64,000 bases of DNA, taken from assembly GCA_963663365.2 (NCBI GenBank), contig CAXXIH010000004.1, forward strand, positions 1,419,014-1,483,013. The letters run 5' to 3'. Of the stretch, positions 16,400 through 24,114 are shown piece by piece (the stretch's first letter is position 1; the number at the start of each line of letters is the position of its first letter). The notes beneath the pieces were generated by a model. That model ran no database searches and had not been told where the DNA came from. It worked only from the letters and a program-made list of their open reading frames with translations. The translations under genes and the position numbers were made by a program. This DNA comes from G963663365 sp963663365 (GTDB lineage Bacteria > Hinthialibacterota > Hinthialibacteria > Hinthialibacterales > G963663365).

Positions 16400-17914
16400 A
16401 TGAATCACTGGGAATTAAAAGCATTTGCGGTCGTCTTTTTATTTGCCTGGGCTCTTCCGGTTCCGGCGCAATCGGCAGAGTCAGGGCTGGTTGTCCGGAA
16501 TTCCGTAGCACCGTCACTGGAGGCCTATCAACAAAGCAAAAATGATATGCCTTTGCGGGACTGCTTTGAGCTTGCGCTTACCCAAGTCAAGAGCGCCACT
16601 GAGGAACAGGTTATCGGCAGAGCCATATTGGACCTGTTGGAGATGTCGAAACCGCTCGAAAACACGAATGAAGCGCTTGAGGGCCTTATCGATTTTATAC
16701 GACGGAATAATGTGAATACCAAAAAGCCAATCGTTCGCATGGCGTGGCAGGCGCGTGCACGGATTTTGGTAAGGCATGGGGCTGCTGAAGTTGCGGATGC
16801 TTTATTCCGGACAGCAATCGAAGGTAAGTGGAACGCTCCCGATTTCAGCGACAAAGGGTATGCATTCCGTTACTACGCCGATGGCCTAGAAGAAGCGGAG
16901 CGGTACGCGGATGCCGCGATACTCGAATATGAAGTGATGACCGGTCCCCACAATCCGGTTCCTGCCACGGATTGGAACATGATGAGCTTTATGTTCTACC
17001 GGCTTTGGAATTTGAAACATGCCCAGCCCGACGTATTAGCCGTGGAAGATGTGCTGCCGAAACTCGCCGATATCCCGGAGCATCCTGAATACCGGCGGAT
17101 TGCGGAATCATTTTGTCTGATGGCTGACAGACGTTATGAGGAAGCAATTGCTTTGCTCGAAGAAATCGACCTGCAACTCGGTGACGATCCGGCGCCACAG
17201 CCAAAGATCGAAGAATCCGGCGAAACGCCCCACTACGGCGAGAAAAGAAATATCCCCCTGTATATTGCGGCGGCGCGTTTTCTGGATGGCGCCGATATAG
17301 AGGCGGCCCGCGCAAACCTGGCTGAATTTTGGCGGCGTAACCAAGACCGGCCCGCTTATGTATTTGACAAAAGCGTTGTCATTGCACATCGGTTGGGGGT
17401 GTATCCGGGCGAGATGGAGAATCGAATCGTGCAAGTGACGCAGTCCTTAGTCGATCAAGGATTCACCAGCGATCCGAAAATACGGCCGCAAATACCGGAT
17501 ACTGATATTGCGCGTTTTTTTGCGTTCCATGCGCATGGTCTGCGATTGGCCGGACGTATAGAAGAAGCAAAAGCGGTTTGTTTGGATAACGTTGAACGGT
17601 ACTTCCCGAACAACTCGGGCAGTGTAAGTTCGCTTTATACTTATGGACATATCATGTGGCAATCGGACCACGATCTTGAAGCGGCCCGGGCTGCTTTCCA
17701 ACGAATCGTGGATGAATGCAACGATACGGTCTCAGACAACAACAGCGCCCGAATGTTGCGGATGGCGAGGGCGAGTCTTATTGATGTTCTTAAACTTTTA
17801 AAGAGGCCAAAAGAAGAAATTCTTCCCCATGTCTATGAACTTAGGGATGCAACGGATTCTGAAAACAAACGGTATGTAGATATCCTGAATCGGGAAATTC
17901 GGCACATGCGATAA
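16400..17914 (+). CDS. Secreted TPR-like protein of unknown function
   Basis: Protein of 504 residues with a signal peptide (AFAVVFLFAWALPVPAQSAE). The remainder is helical with TPR-like segments: ARILVRHGAAEVADALFRTAI, YADGLEEAERYADAAILEYEV, AESFCLMADRRYEEAIALLEEI and HAHGLRLAGRIEEAKAVCLD. The overall plan matches the paired TPR proteins at 10679 and 18334, though the sequence is only distantly alike. GGGGGTGGAAA precedes adjacent GTG 16397 and ATG 16400; ATG is preferred. It lies just upstream of repeat A' and ends at the hairpin at 17920. Confidence 0.7.
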   Translation: MNHWELKAFAVVFLFAWALPVPAQSAESGLVVRNSVAPSLEAYQQSKNDMPLRDCFELALTQVKSATEEQVIGRAILDLLEMSKPLENTNEALEGLIDFIRRNNVNTKKPIVRMAWQARARILVRHGAAEVADALFRTAIEGKWNAPDFSDKGYAFRYYADGLEEAERYADAAILEYEVMTGPHNPVPATDWNMMSFMFYRLWNLKHAQPDVLAVEDVLPKLADIPEHPEYRRIAESFCLMADRRYEEAIALLEEIDLQLGDDPAPQPKIEESGETPHYGEKRNIPLYIAAARFLDGADIEAARANLAEFWRRNQDRPAYVFDKSVVIAHRLGVYPGEMENRIVQVTQSLVDQGFTSDPKIRPQIPDTDIARFFAFHAHGLRLAGRIEEAKAVCLDNVERYFPNNSGSVSSLYTYGHIMWQSDHDLEAARAAFQRIVDECNDTVSDNNSARMLRMARASLIDVLKLLKRPKEEILPHVYELRDATDSENKRYVDILNREIRHMR

Positions 17915-17919
17915 ACTGC

Positions 17920-17938
17920 GGAGCGTTCTATCCGCTCT
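17920..17938. other. Hairpin with TTCTATC loop at the edge of repeat A'
   Basis: Stem GGAGCG/CGCTCT (one wobble) around TTCTATC, starting 6 nt after the stop of the TPR-like gene and ending 3 nt before the first base of repeat A' at 17941. Same loop and different stem from the hairpins at 13872 and 15222. Its place at the repeat border may mark the recombination point. Confidence 0.55.
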
Positions 17939-18207
17939 CAGGCTAGGTATTAATTCCGAAAAATGATAAGCGGGTATCAGTAACAATTTTCCCCCCAAGC
18001 CTACGGCGAAACCTTCTGAGATATGTATCTCACTATTTTTCAATCTGTTGCTGAAGGTGCGATTGCATGAATAAGAGAAACTCATAGCCATAATTGAGCA
18101 AATTAATCAATTGAGTTAAGTATGATCTCATGCGAGTAGCTATTGTATTTAGATAGATGAGGTTGAATCTTAAATAAATTATTTCGATAAATTATATTAA
18201 ATTTCTG

Positions 18208-18296
18208 TTGACAAACACCGCAGATCATGATTACAATCTTTCTGTATCTGGACAGCGGTGTCTTGCGGGTGATTTTTTTATCCCGGGTAACGAAAT
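18208..18296 (+). promoter_or_regulatory. Promoter and conserved leader motif, unit 5
   Basis: TTGACA (18208-18213), 18-nt spacer, TACAAT (18232-18237), then 20 nt to the leader motif at 18258-18296. The module is identical to unit 1, as expected from the duplication, and drives the copy A' operon. Confidence 0.75.
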
Positions 18297-18333
18297 ACTG
18301 AATTTTAATTAAAAATCGAACAAGGAGGCGGAA

Positions 18334-19782
18334 ATGGGCAATTTAATCCTTTGCATCCGCAAATCGTGGGCATGGACTGGTGTGCTTTTGCTGCTGACCT
18401 TTGCCGCAATTGGTTGGGCATGGGCCCAACGGGATCAGAAAAGTCCCCTCACCGATGATTTCTATGCACAGTTAACACCTGAAGATCGCATGGCGCTGGC
18501 TGAGGATATAACTCGTTCGTTTAAGAGACGCGAAAACCGTTTCAACAGCGAAGAAATACAGATTGTGCTCCGTAACGTTTTTAACGACGCCTCAGCTGCC
18601 GGGCAACCGGAAATAGGCTTGGCGATTATGAAAGAAATTTCCGACAGCGCTCAGGATGTTGAACTTAGGGCGGTAGCCTTTAAGGAGATGGGCGAAGTGC
18701 ACCGCGAGCGGCAGGACTATACTCTGGCCCGAAGTCTTTTCGAGCAAGCCTTGGAGCTTACGGCTGACCGCCGTTTGAAGGCGGATATTCAGTATCAGAT
18801 TGCCGAGGACGATTGCGGCCAAGGGCAGTATCGGACCGCGCTGCACAGTTATCTCGATTTCTTATCTTACACAGCCGGTGACGCAGAGGAGCGCGAACGG
18901 CTGGTGCTGTTTGTGTTGTTCGAGAACATTCGCCAGTTGCTTGAAAAATGCACTGAAGAAGATGGCGCCGCCGCGGTCGTTGAAGATTTTGATGCGTATG
19001 TGGAAGGCTTGAAGCAAGATAACGCTGGAAGCCATCCGCCTCTCGATTTGGCGATGGCGGCTAAAAGCCTCAAGTTCGAGGAATTCGACCGGGCCTTGGA
19101 AATCGCCGGGGCCATCGATGATCCCGATTGGCTTTTATGCGCCTCGCTGATGAAGGTTTCGGTTCTGTTGCGTATGGGCCGGTTTGATGATGCGGTTGAG
19201 ATTTTGGACGAAACAATCCAAGAGCCGGGAAACGAAAACGCTGTCACTCGCTATACGGGGATCGAGGCCTGCAATCTGATTGGCGAGAGTAAATCGCACG
19301 GGAGTGTCGCACTGGGAGAGTGGTGGGTGGCCTCATCGATCTGGAATGATCCCGAACGCCTTCAAAAAGTCAGCAAACATGTCCCGCCTTACGTTCTTGT
19401 CAATTACGGCACAGCACTTGGCTATGTGGGGCGCGCGGAAGAGGGAGTTCCGTTTTATAGGATGGGCTGGGAATTCAATCCCGAATGCCGTTGGGGAAGG
19501 CAGTGCGGGGTGATTCTTGGTTTGAGCCTGGTGCAACGTGGGGACATTGCCGAGGGCCGGGCAATCCTGGAACGCATTTACGGACAATGCAGCCGCGCGG
19601 AGGTGCGCGCCCAGGCGGCGAATGCCCTTGCCGAACTGCGCATTGCCGAAGGCGACCGGGGCGCAGCCGCCGAGCTGATCGCCGAAACGCTGTCTCAAGT
19701 CGAACGGGAAGTTGAAAACCGCAGCGTTAAATACACGAAACAGCAGGCCCACTATTTGGCGGACAGAATGGCCGGACAATGA
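18334..19782 (+). CDS. Secreted TPR-like repeat protein (copy A')
   Basis: Paralogue of the protein at 10679-12127, also 482 residues with the same signal peptide. Differences are unevenly spread: only a handful in the first 210 residues, many between about 220 and 390 (for example DAYVEGLKQDNAGSH against DADVEGLKEDHAASH, and EEGVPFYRMGWEFN against EDGRPFFKMGWEYN), then few again to the end. Changes in the middle are both silent and coding. This suggests gene conversion of the ends, or selection for difference in the middle, rather than uniform drift. The AGGAGGCGGAA ribosome-binding site is identical. It is the first gene of the second operon. Confidence 0.8.
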   Translation: MGNLILCIRKSWAWTGVLLLLTFAAIGWAWAQRDQKSPLTDDFYAQLTPEDRMALAEDITRSFKRRENRFNSEEIQIVLRNVFNDASAAGQPEIGLAIMKEISDSAQDVELRAVAFKEMGEVHRERQDYTLARSLFEQALELTADRRLKADIQYQIAEDDCGQGQYRTALHSYLDFLSYTAGDAEERERLVLFVLFENIRQLLEKCTEEDGAAAVVEDFDAYVEGLKQDNAGSHPPLDLAMAAKSLKFEEFDRALEIAGAIDDPDWLLCASLMKVSVLLRMGRFDDAVEILDETIQEPGNENAVTRYTGIEACNLIGESKSHGSVALGEWWVASSIWNDPERLQKVSKHVPPYVLVNYGTALGYVGRAEEGVPFYRMGWEFNPECRWGRQCGVILGLSLVQRGDIAEGRAILERIYGQCSRAEVRAQAANALAELRIAEGDRGAAAELIAETLSQVEREVENRSVKYTKQQAHYLADRMAGQ

Positions 19783-19851
19783 GGCTCTCGATAGGTAAGT
19801 AATAGGCGGAAAGTCCTTAAACAACTCCGAGAGAGGAGGAGGGAAAGCTAA

Positions 19852-20499
19852 ATGGAAAACGAACGAAATATCATTACCACTTTCTTCGCCCTGGTTATTA
19901 TCCTGCTATTGTTAGTCGGTATGCTGATATTTGAATCTCCAAACGAATCCAACCACTCAAATGAAGCCTGGGCCGGTGTAAATCCTACGCCTACAACAGC
20001 GACAATCCACCACGGTACACCTCGTGGCGGATATATGGAATATGATGTCCAGTTAACAAACTGTACTGGCATTTGGGTAAAAGACTCATCGCGCAGCTAT
20101 ACTGGCGATAAAATACGTAACTGCCTTCAAGAACTTGGCAAGGCCTGGGCCACGGCCTATCCAACAGCGACTTATCCCCCAATTCAGATTACAGACATCA
20201 GCAAACCAGGTGGAGGTTCATTCCCGCCGCATGGATCACACCAAAATGGGTTAGATGTCGATTTTCTATATTTGAGAAATGATGGCAATTCAACACAAGG
20301 GATAACTCTGCCGAGTGCGTACTATGATGAAGACTTAACGCAAGACCTTATTGATAGACTTAACAACTTGGATTGTGACGCTGAGGTCCAGGTAATCTAT
20401 GCTGATTCTGCAGCCGGTCTAAGCGGGGTCCAAACATGGCCTGATCATGACGACCATTTTCATGTGAGATTTGTGGACCCGGATGGGACTGGCAATTAA
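19852..20499 (+). CDS. Membrane-anchored MepA-like LAS metallopeptidase (copy A')
   Basis: Protein of 215 residues with the same N-terminal anchor as copy A. Zinc motifs are intact: HQNGLDVDF and DDHFHVRF. HQNGLDVDF is even closer to the MepA signature than in copy A. The segments between the motifs differ strongly from copy A, including a 5-residue length difference before the first motif, while the fold-defining parts DLTQDLIDRLNNLDCDA and LSGVQTW are shared. Probably a periplasmic peptidoglycan endopeptidase or carboxypeptidase; the exact bond is unknown. The GGAGGAGGGAAA ribosome-binding site is as in copy A. Confidence 0.75.
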   Translation: MENERNIITTFFALVIILLLLVGMLIFESPNESNHSNEAWAGVNPTPTTATIHHGTPRGGYMEYDVQLTNCTGIWVKDSSRSYTGDKIRNCLQELGKAWATAYPTATYPPIQITDISKPGGGSFPPHGSHQNGLDVDFLYLRNDGNSTQGITLPSAYYDEDLTQDLIDRLNNLDCDAEVQVIYADSAAGLSGVQTWPDHDDHFHVRFVDPDGTGN

Positions 20500-20534
20500 G
20501 CAGCAATTAAGATTCTCAATGGAGGAAATGCAAA

Positions 20535-21485
20535 ATGAACTACATTCTTTATACATTAATTATAGTTTCCATATCTTCCATCTCTCTCTCGTCCGAAGAG
20601 ACTCTGCATAGTCGAAGACCCCCGGTAGAAGCAAAGTCGAACGAGTCTTATACCTCATGGCAGCTCATGGTGGCGGAAGCGGGCGCCGCATCTCCGAAGA
20701 CTATCTATCAGTCCAACTTATCGCTTGATGACGCTTCCTGGTCATCGGATGGCTCTTATTTGGCGTTTATCGTGAACGGAAAACCCTATTCAAATTGGGA
20801 TGAAAAAGAGCAGAAGTGGATTGATGGTGATGTGGGGCAGAAACTTGTCATCATGAATCGCGGCTATAAACAGATCGCGGAATTCCCTGACATCCGCCGC
20901 TATCGCTGGAGTCCGGACAAAAATCAAATCGTTATGATAGCCGGCGATAATTATGTAGGTGGATTCGGATTTATTTCAAATAAGACATCTGTTTACAACA
21001 TTGAAACAAAGGCTCAGATCGAAATTCCATGTAAAGCCTACGATCTCTATTGGGCCAAGCACGATAACACGATCTACATGGATTCAATCAACGAAAAGGC
21101 AGCATTCGATCCTGTCCGCCAATCGAAAGTCGATATTTCTTATCACGGCATCTATTTTTCGGATGATGGACTTTTTTATTTCAGCCAATCTTGGGAGGGC
21201 GGAGGATTTGCGCTTTATAGAATGGCGGGTAATGAGAGAGTATCTTCTCAAAATGAAATGTTAAACCGTGATGATTTGCATCCATACGGCTGGCTTGAAG
21301 ATTCGCATTGCCTTGTGATTTGGGACTACGATCTAAAGAAATCACATATCATCAATGTTGAGACCGGAAAATCAATAACAGTCAATGCCCAACCCTTAGG
21401 CCAAATGGGCGCAGTCATACGCCGCAATGAGTGGAACGATCCGGATTTTTGCGCCGATACCGCCATGCTGGAATCGTTGAAATGA
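20535..21485 (+). CDS. Secreted WD40-like/TolB-type beta-propeller protein (copy A')
   Basis: Protein of 316 residues, paralogue of 12894-13844. It has a signal peptide (ILYTLIIVSISSISLSSEE), the RRPPVEAKSNESYTSW module and PD40 blades (ASWSSDGSYLAFIVNG, YRWSPDKNQIVMIAGD, GIYFSDDGLFYFS). At the module its DNA is nearly identical to the start of the HEAT gene at 14023 (TCGAACGAGTCTTATACCTC in both), whereas copy A differs here. So the module has been exchanged between island genes. The GGAGGAAATGCAAA ribosome-binding site precedes ATG 20535. Its stop lies close to the convergent gene at 21522. Confidence 0.7.
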   Translation: MNYILYTLIIVSISSISLSSEETLHSRRPPVEAKSNESYTSWQLMVAEAGAASPKTIYQSNLSLDDASWSSDGSYLAFIVNGKPYSNWDEKEQKWIDGDVGQKLVIMNRGYKQIAEFPDIRRYRWSPDKNQIVMIAGDNYVGGFGFISNKTSVYNIETKAQIEIPCKAYDLYWAKHDNTIYMDSINEKAAFDPVRQSKVDISYHGIYFSDDGLFYFSQSWEGGGFALYRMAGNERVSSQNEMLNRDDLHPYGWLEDSHCLVIWDYDLKKSHIINVETGKSITVNAQPLGQMGAVIRRNEWNDPDFCADTAMLESLK

Positions 21486-21513
21486 AAAGAGACATAAGAG
21501 AAAGAATAACTCC

Positions 21514-21535
21514 CCGGCGTTCTATCCGCCGCCGG
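21514..21535. other. Hairpin with TTCTATC loop, copy A'
   Basis: CCGGCG, loop TTCTATC, CGCCG followed by CCGG. It corresponds to the hairpin at 13872 but carries three extra bases in the right arm. It overlaps the stop codon (21522-21524) of the minus-strand gene, so it sits at the meeting point of two convergent genes. Confidence 0.5.
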
Positions 21536-22049
21536 TGTCGTCATCGTCTTCTTGTGCGGATTCGTTAATGAGGATTTGAACGCCACCGATATCCGCCTGG
21601 GTTACACCGCCTTCGATTGCGACATAGATTAATTCTTTGGCTTCGATCAGAGCGGGAACGGTGTTATCGCCAATTTTTAATTCCACCCGGGATTGCAGGG
21701 CTGTAAGCCCATACCCCGCCGCCGCCGCGAACCGCAATTGAAAATGGTCGGTGGCGCTGATGACATCGAGCGAGGGTCTGACTCCGTAGATGGCGCTCTC
21801 CTGCAGGTCGGGTATTTCTACCGCCGGGGTTGAAACGCTTAACACGAGCGCGGCTGCATGGGATTCGGGCAGCTGTTCACAACGGATATCGAGGATAAAC
21901 GTCTCCCCCGAGGCTGCTTGCAGGGTGTTGGATGAGATCAGCAGCAGCTGCGCGGAGGCGTATTGTGCGGAAAGATGAAAGAAACACACCAACAAGGCGG
22001 GCGTTAGATAACCGAACCGGAAAAAACGGGTTTGGTAAACGTTACGCAT
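21522..22049 (-). CDS. Secreted cohesin-like domain protein
   Basis: Protein of 175 residues with a signal peptide (FGYLTPALLVCFFHLSAQYASA). The mature part is beta-rich. Its pattern (ASGETFILDIRCEQLPESHAAALVLSVSTPAVEI and LTALQSRVELKIGDN) recalls cohesin or bacterial Ig-like folds. It ends in an acidic, glycine-rich tail EDDDDTGGG. The cohesin link is by pattern only. ATG 22049 is preferred over 22088 because CGAGGC lies just upstream and the signal peptide then has a normal length. It is convergent with the propeller gene of copy A', and a remnant of its 3' end lies in copy A at 13880. Confidence 0.55.
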   Translation of the reverse strand: MRNVYQTRFFRFGYLTPALLVCFFHLSAQYASAQLLLISSNTLQAASGETFILDIRCEQLPESHAAALVLSVSTPAVEIPDLQESAIYGVRPSLDVISATDHFQLRFAAAAGYGLTALQSRVELKIGDNTVPALIEAKELIYVAIEGGVTQADIGGVQILINESAQEDDDDTGGG

Positions 22050-22120
22050 TGTGCCTCGTGCAACGCCGCCGCCCGTGGGGATTTTCATCGTAGGACGGGC
22101 GCGGCTCGCAAACTCCCGGC

Positions 22121-22570
22121 TTACCGGTTCGAGGGCGCCTCAACCGCGCCTTCCGGATCTATAATGGTGGTCAGGGAACTCTTTTGTACTTCAACCTTAA
22201 TCGGTTCTCCCTTTCCGGATTCTGCGATTTTGATGACGGCGACGTTGTCTTTTATGCCTAGCACCGTGCCGTGGACTCCGCCCGCTGTGATAACCCGGTC
22301 GCCCTTTTTGAGTTGATTTAGCCGCGCCTCATGGCGTTTACGCTGCTGGATCTGCGGACGGAAGATGATGAAATAGAAAATGAAGATAATGGCACCCACC
22401 ATCATCAAATTCTGGGTAATAAAATTGCCCATCGATGGTGGCGCGCCAGCCGCGCCGCCTGCGCCTTGTCCTGCTCCACCGGCGGGGCCTGCGGGTATGA
22501 TGGGCGGTCCGGAACCGGGCCCGGCTTCATTTTGTGCGATTGCGATGATTTCTTGTAAGAATGCGAACAT
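22121..22570 (-). CDS. yajC: Preprotein translocase accessory subunit YajC
   Basis: YajC is a small single-span inner-membrane protein of the SecDF-YajC complex that assists Sec export. At 149 residues it is longer than the usual ~110. The extra length is a Gly/Pro/Ala-rich region at 17-46 before the transmembrane helix (about 52-70, LMMVGAIIFIFYFIIF). The diagnostic cytosolic part follows: RPQIQQRKRHEARLNQLKKGDRVITAGGVHGTV. secD and secF are not adjacent here. The downstream gene on the same strand (21522) is a secreted protein with its own start site. Confidence 0.93.
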   Translation of the reverse strand: MFAFLQEIIAIAQNEAGPGSGPPIIPAGPAGGAGQGAGGAAGAPPSMGNFITQNLMMVGAIIFIFYFIIFRPQIQQRKRHEARLNQLKKGDRVITAGGVHGTVLGIKDNVAVIKIAESGKGEPIKVEVQKSSLTTIIDPEGAVEAPSNR

Positions 22571-22647
22571 GATTCAGGAAGTATAGGCCAGCGGGAGACG
22601 GCGTCGAGACTTCGAGCGTGTTTCCTCTTTTCCGGGCCGGAACGTTG

Positions 22648-23199
22648 TTACGCCCGGTCAGGCAGAGCCTCAAGCATACTCACGATCTGTTCCGGCTCGG
22701 GCATACGTCCCGGTCCGAAATCGCCGGAGGCCAGATCGCCGATTTCGGGTTCGATGATATGGAATCCCAACTCTTTAAGCCGCTTTACATTGGCCTGGAC
22801 GATCTTGTTGGACCACATCTGGTGGTGCATCGATGGGACCAAGACCACCGGACATGTGGCCGCCAAAAGCAGCGAAGTCAAAATATCATCCGCCAAACCA
22901 TGTGCGGCCTTGGCGACGATATTGGCTGTGGCCGGAGCGATTACGATTAAATCGGCAAGCGTTGACCATTCGATATGGGTGATTTCGTTGTTGGGATCCA
23001 TCCAGGTGTCATTGGTGCCCACGGGATGCCGGGAAAGAGCCTGCATTGTGAGCGGCGTGACAAAATTCTGGGCGGAATCGGTCATGATTACGCGTACATT
23101 TGCGCCGTTTTTGACCAAAAGCCTCACGATCAGCGGGCTTTTGTAGGCTGCAATTCCGCCTGATATCCCCAACAACACCTGTGCGCCGGATAATTTCAT
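22648..23199 (-). CDS. coaC: Phosphopantothenoylcysteine decarboxylase (separate CoaC)
   Basis: FMN-dependent decarboxylase of coenzyme A synthesis (4'-phosphopantothenoylcysteine to 4'-phosphopantetheine), about 183 residues. Motifs include LLGISGGIAAYKS at the N-terminus, NFVTPLTMQALS, the catalytic His in ITHIEWSTLADLIVIAPATANIVAKAAHGLADDILTSLL, PSMHHQMW and EPEIGDLASGDFGPGRMPEP. In most bacteria this domain is fused in front of CoaB. Here it is a separate gene behind coaB, overlapping it by 4 nt (ATGA), with GGAACGGAAAG as the ribosome-binding site. ATG 23199 is preferred over 23241, which would add 14 residues encoded within coaB. Confidence 0.9.
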   Translation of the reverse strand: MKLSGAQVLLGISGGIAAYKSPLIVRLLVKNGANVRVIMTDSAQNFVTPLTMQALSRHPVGTNDTWMDPNNEITHIEWSTLADLIVIAPATANIVAKAAHGLADDILTSLLLAATCPVVLVPSMHHQMWSNKIVQANVKRLKELGFHIIEPEIGDLASGDFGPGRMPEPEQIVSMLEALPDRA

Positions 23200-23936
23200 G
23201 ATTCTTTCCGTTCCTTTCCAGGCAGATTGTGGGCCAGCCATTCCACCAGCGCGGCGGCAATGGCTTCACGCCCATCCAGTGGGCCGGTGATAACCCGGAC
23301 ATCCTCCGGCCAAGAAACCAGCATGGCCTGGTGATTTTGAACGCCGACATCTTCCATCCGGTTGGCGATGACCAGCTCCGCCCCCGAACGCCGATGGAGA
23401 TCCTCCGCACGGTCCAACAGGGTTTCATCATCGATGCCCGCTTCCAGTTTACAGCCAATCAAGCAGACCGAAGGATCTTTTTGTTTGATGGCTTCGATCA
23501 ACTTGGGAGCGCGAACCAGGCGAAGCGTGATTTTTTCACGATCTGATGGGATTTTGCCTCCGGTTTCGGTTTCAGGCAGATAATCTAGCGCCGCAACGGC
23601 TTGTATGACCGCATCGTAATACCCCGGCTCAAGCCGCCGGTCCAAATGCTCTTTTAACTCTGCAAAAGTCTCAAAGCGAATGATAATCAGACTCTGACGC
23701 GGCTCGTTCTCATTCTGGCCACGATGCATACAACACACCGGCGCAGTTTCGATTTCCGGGACAATGCTGCCCGGCCCGGCCATAAGCGTCACATTTGCGC
23801 CATGCTCGTAGCAGGCCATGGCCAATGCTGTGCCCAGACGGCCGCTGGAACGATTGCCGATATAACGTACGGCATCGATTGGAGCCCATGTCGGCCCGGA
23901 TGTAATCAATATGTTTCGGTCTTTTAGCACGCTCAC
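23196..23936 (-). CDS. coaB: Phosphopantothenate-cysteine ligase (separate CoaB)
   Basis: Joins 4'-phosphopantothenate and cysteine in coenzyme A synthesis; 246 residues. The N-terminal ITSGPTWAPIDAVRYIGNRSSGRLGTALA matches the nucleotide and substrate site of CoaB. AVAALDYLP corresponds to the conserved A-V-A-D-Y-x-P region, with L in place of the usual V or A. The lysine-rich K-x-K segment normally near the middle is less clear (GGKIPSDREKITLRL). It stands alone and upstream of coaC, the reverse of the order in fused CoaBC. Whether it uses CTP or ATP cannot be read here. Confidence 0.9.
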   Translation of the reverse strand: MSVLKDRNILITSGPTWAPIDAVRYIGNRSSGRLGTALAMACYEHGANVTLMAGPGSIVPEIETAPVCCMHRGQNENEPRQSLIIIRFETFAELKEHLDRRLEPGYYDAVIQAVAALDYLPETETGGKIPSDREKITLRLVRAPKLIEAIKQKDPSVCLIGCKLEAGIDDETLLDRAEDLHRRSGAELVIANRMEDVGVQNHQAMLVSWPEDVRVITGPLDGREAIAAALVEWLAHNLPGKERKES

Positions 23937-24114
23937 AAATTTGATCCTTTCAACCCAAGCAGACTATCACGCCCAACAAAATAAGCCCGCCCTGTTCCCA
24001 ATTTGAGATCAAATCCGCTTTGTGGTTGAGATTCGGCATCAGCAATAGGATAGGTGGGCTGGGGGATAAGCGATTACGATTCTCCGGGGAGTGTATGACG
24101 CCTACACTGTTTTC

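Larger units (their letters stand above)
17941..21590. repeat. Direct duplication, copy A' (3.6 kb)
   Basis: Second copy of the block at 10288-13945. It contains the same 390-nt noncoding front part, promoter, leader, three genes and hairpin. On its right it joins a complete minus-strand gene, of which only the last codons exist at copy A. Roughly 4 kb of unrelated island genes separate the two copies. Confidence 0.9.

Noticed and set aside
10288..21590. CRISPR array as an explanation for the repeated sequence in the island
   Set aside because: The repeats are kilobase units and single leader motifs separated by genes, without short regularly spaced repeats or cas genes.
10288..21590. Composite transposon as an explanation for repeats A and A'
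   Set aside because: Neither copy contains a transposase, and no terminal inverted repeats or target duplications were seen; plain duplication explains it better.
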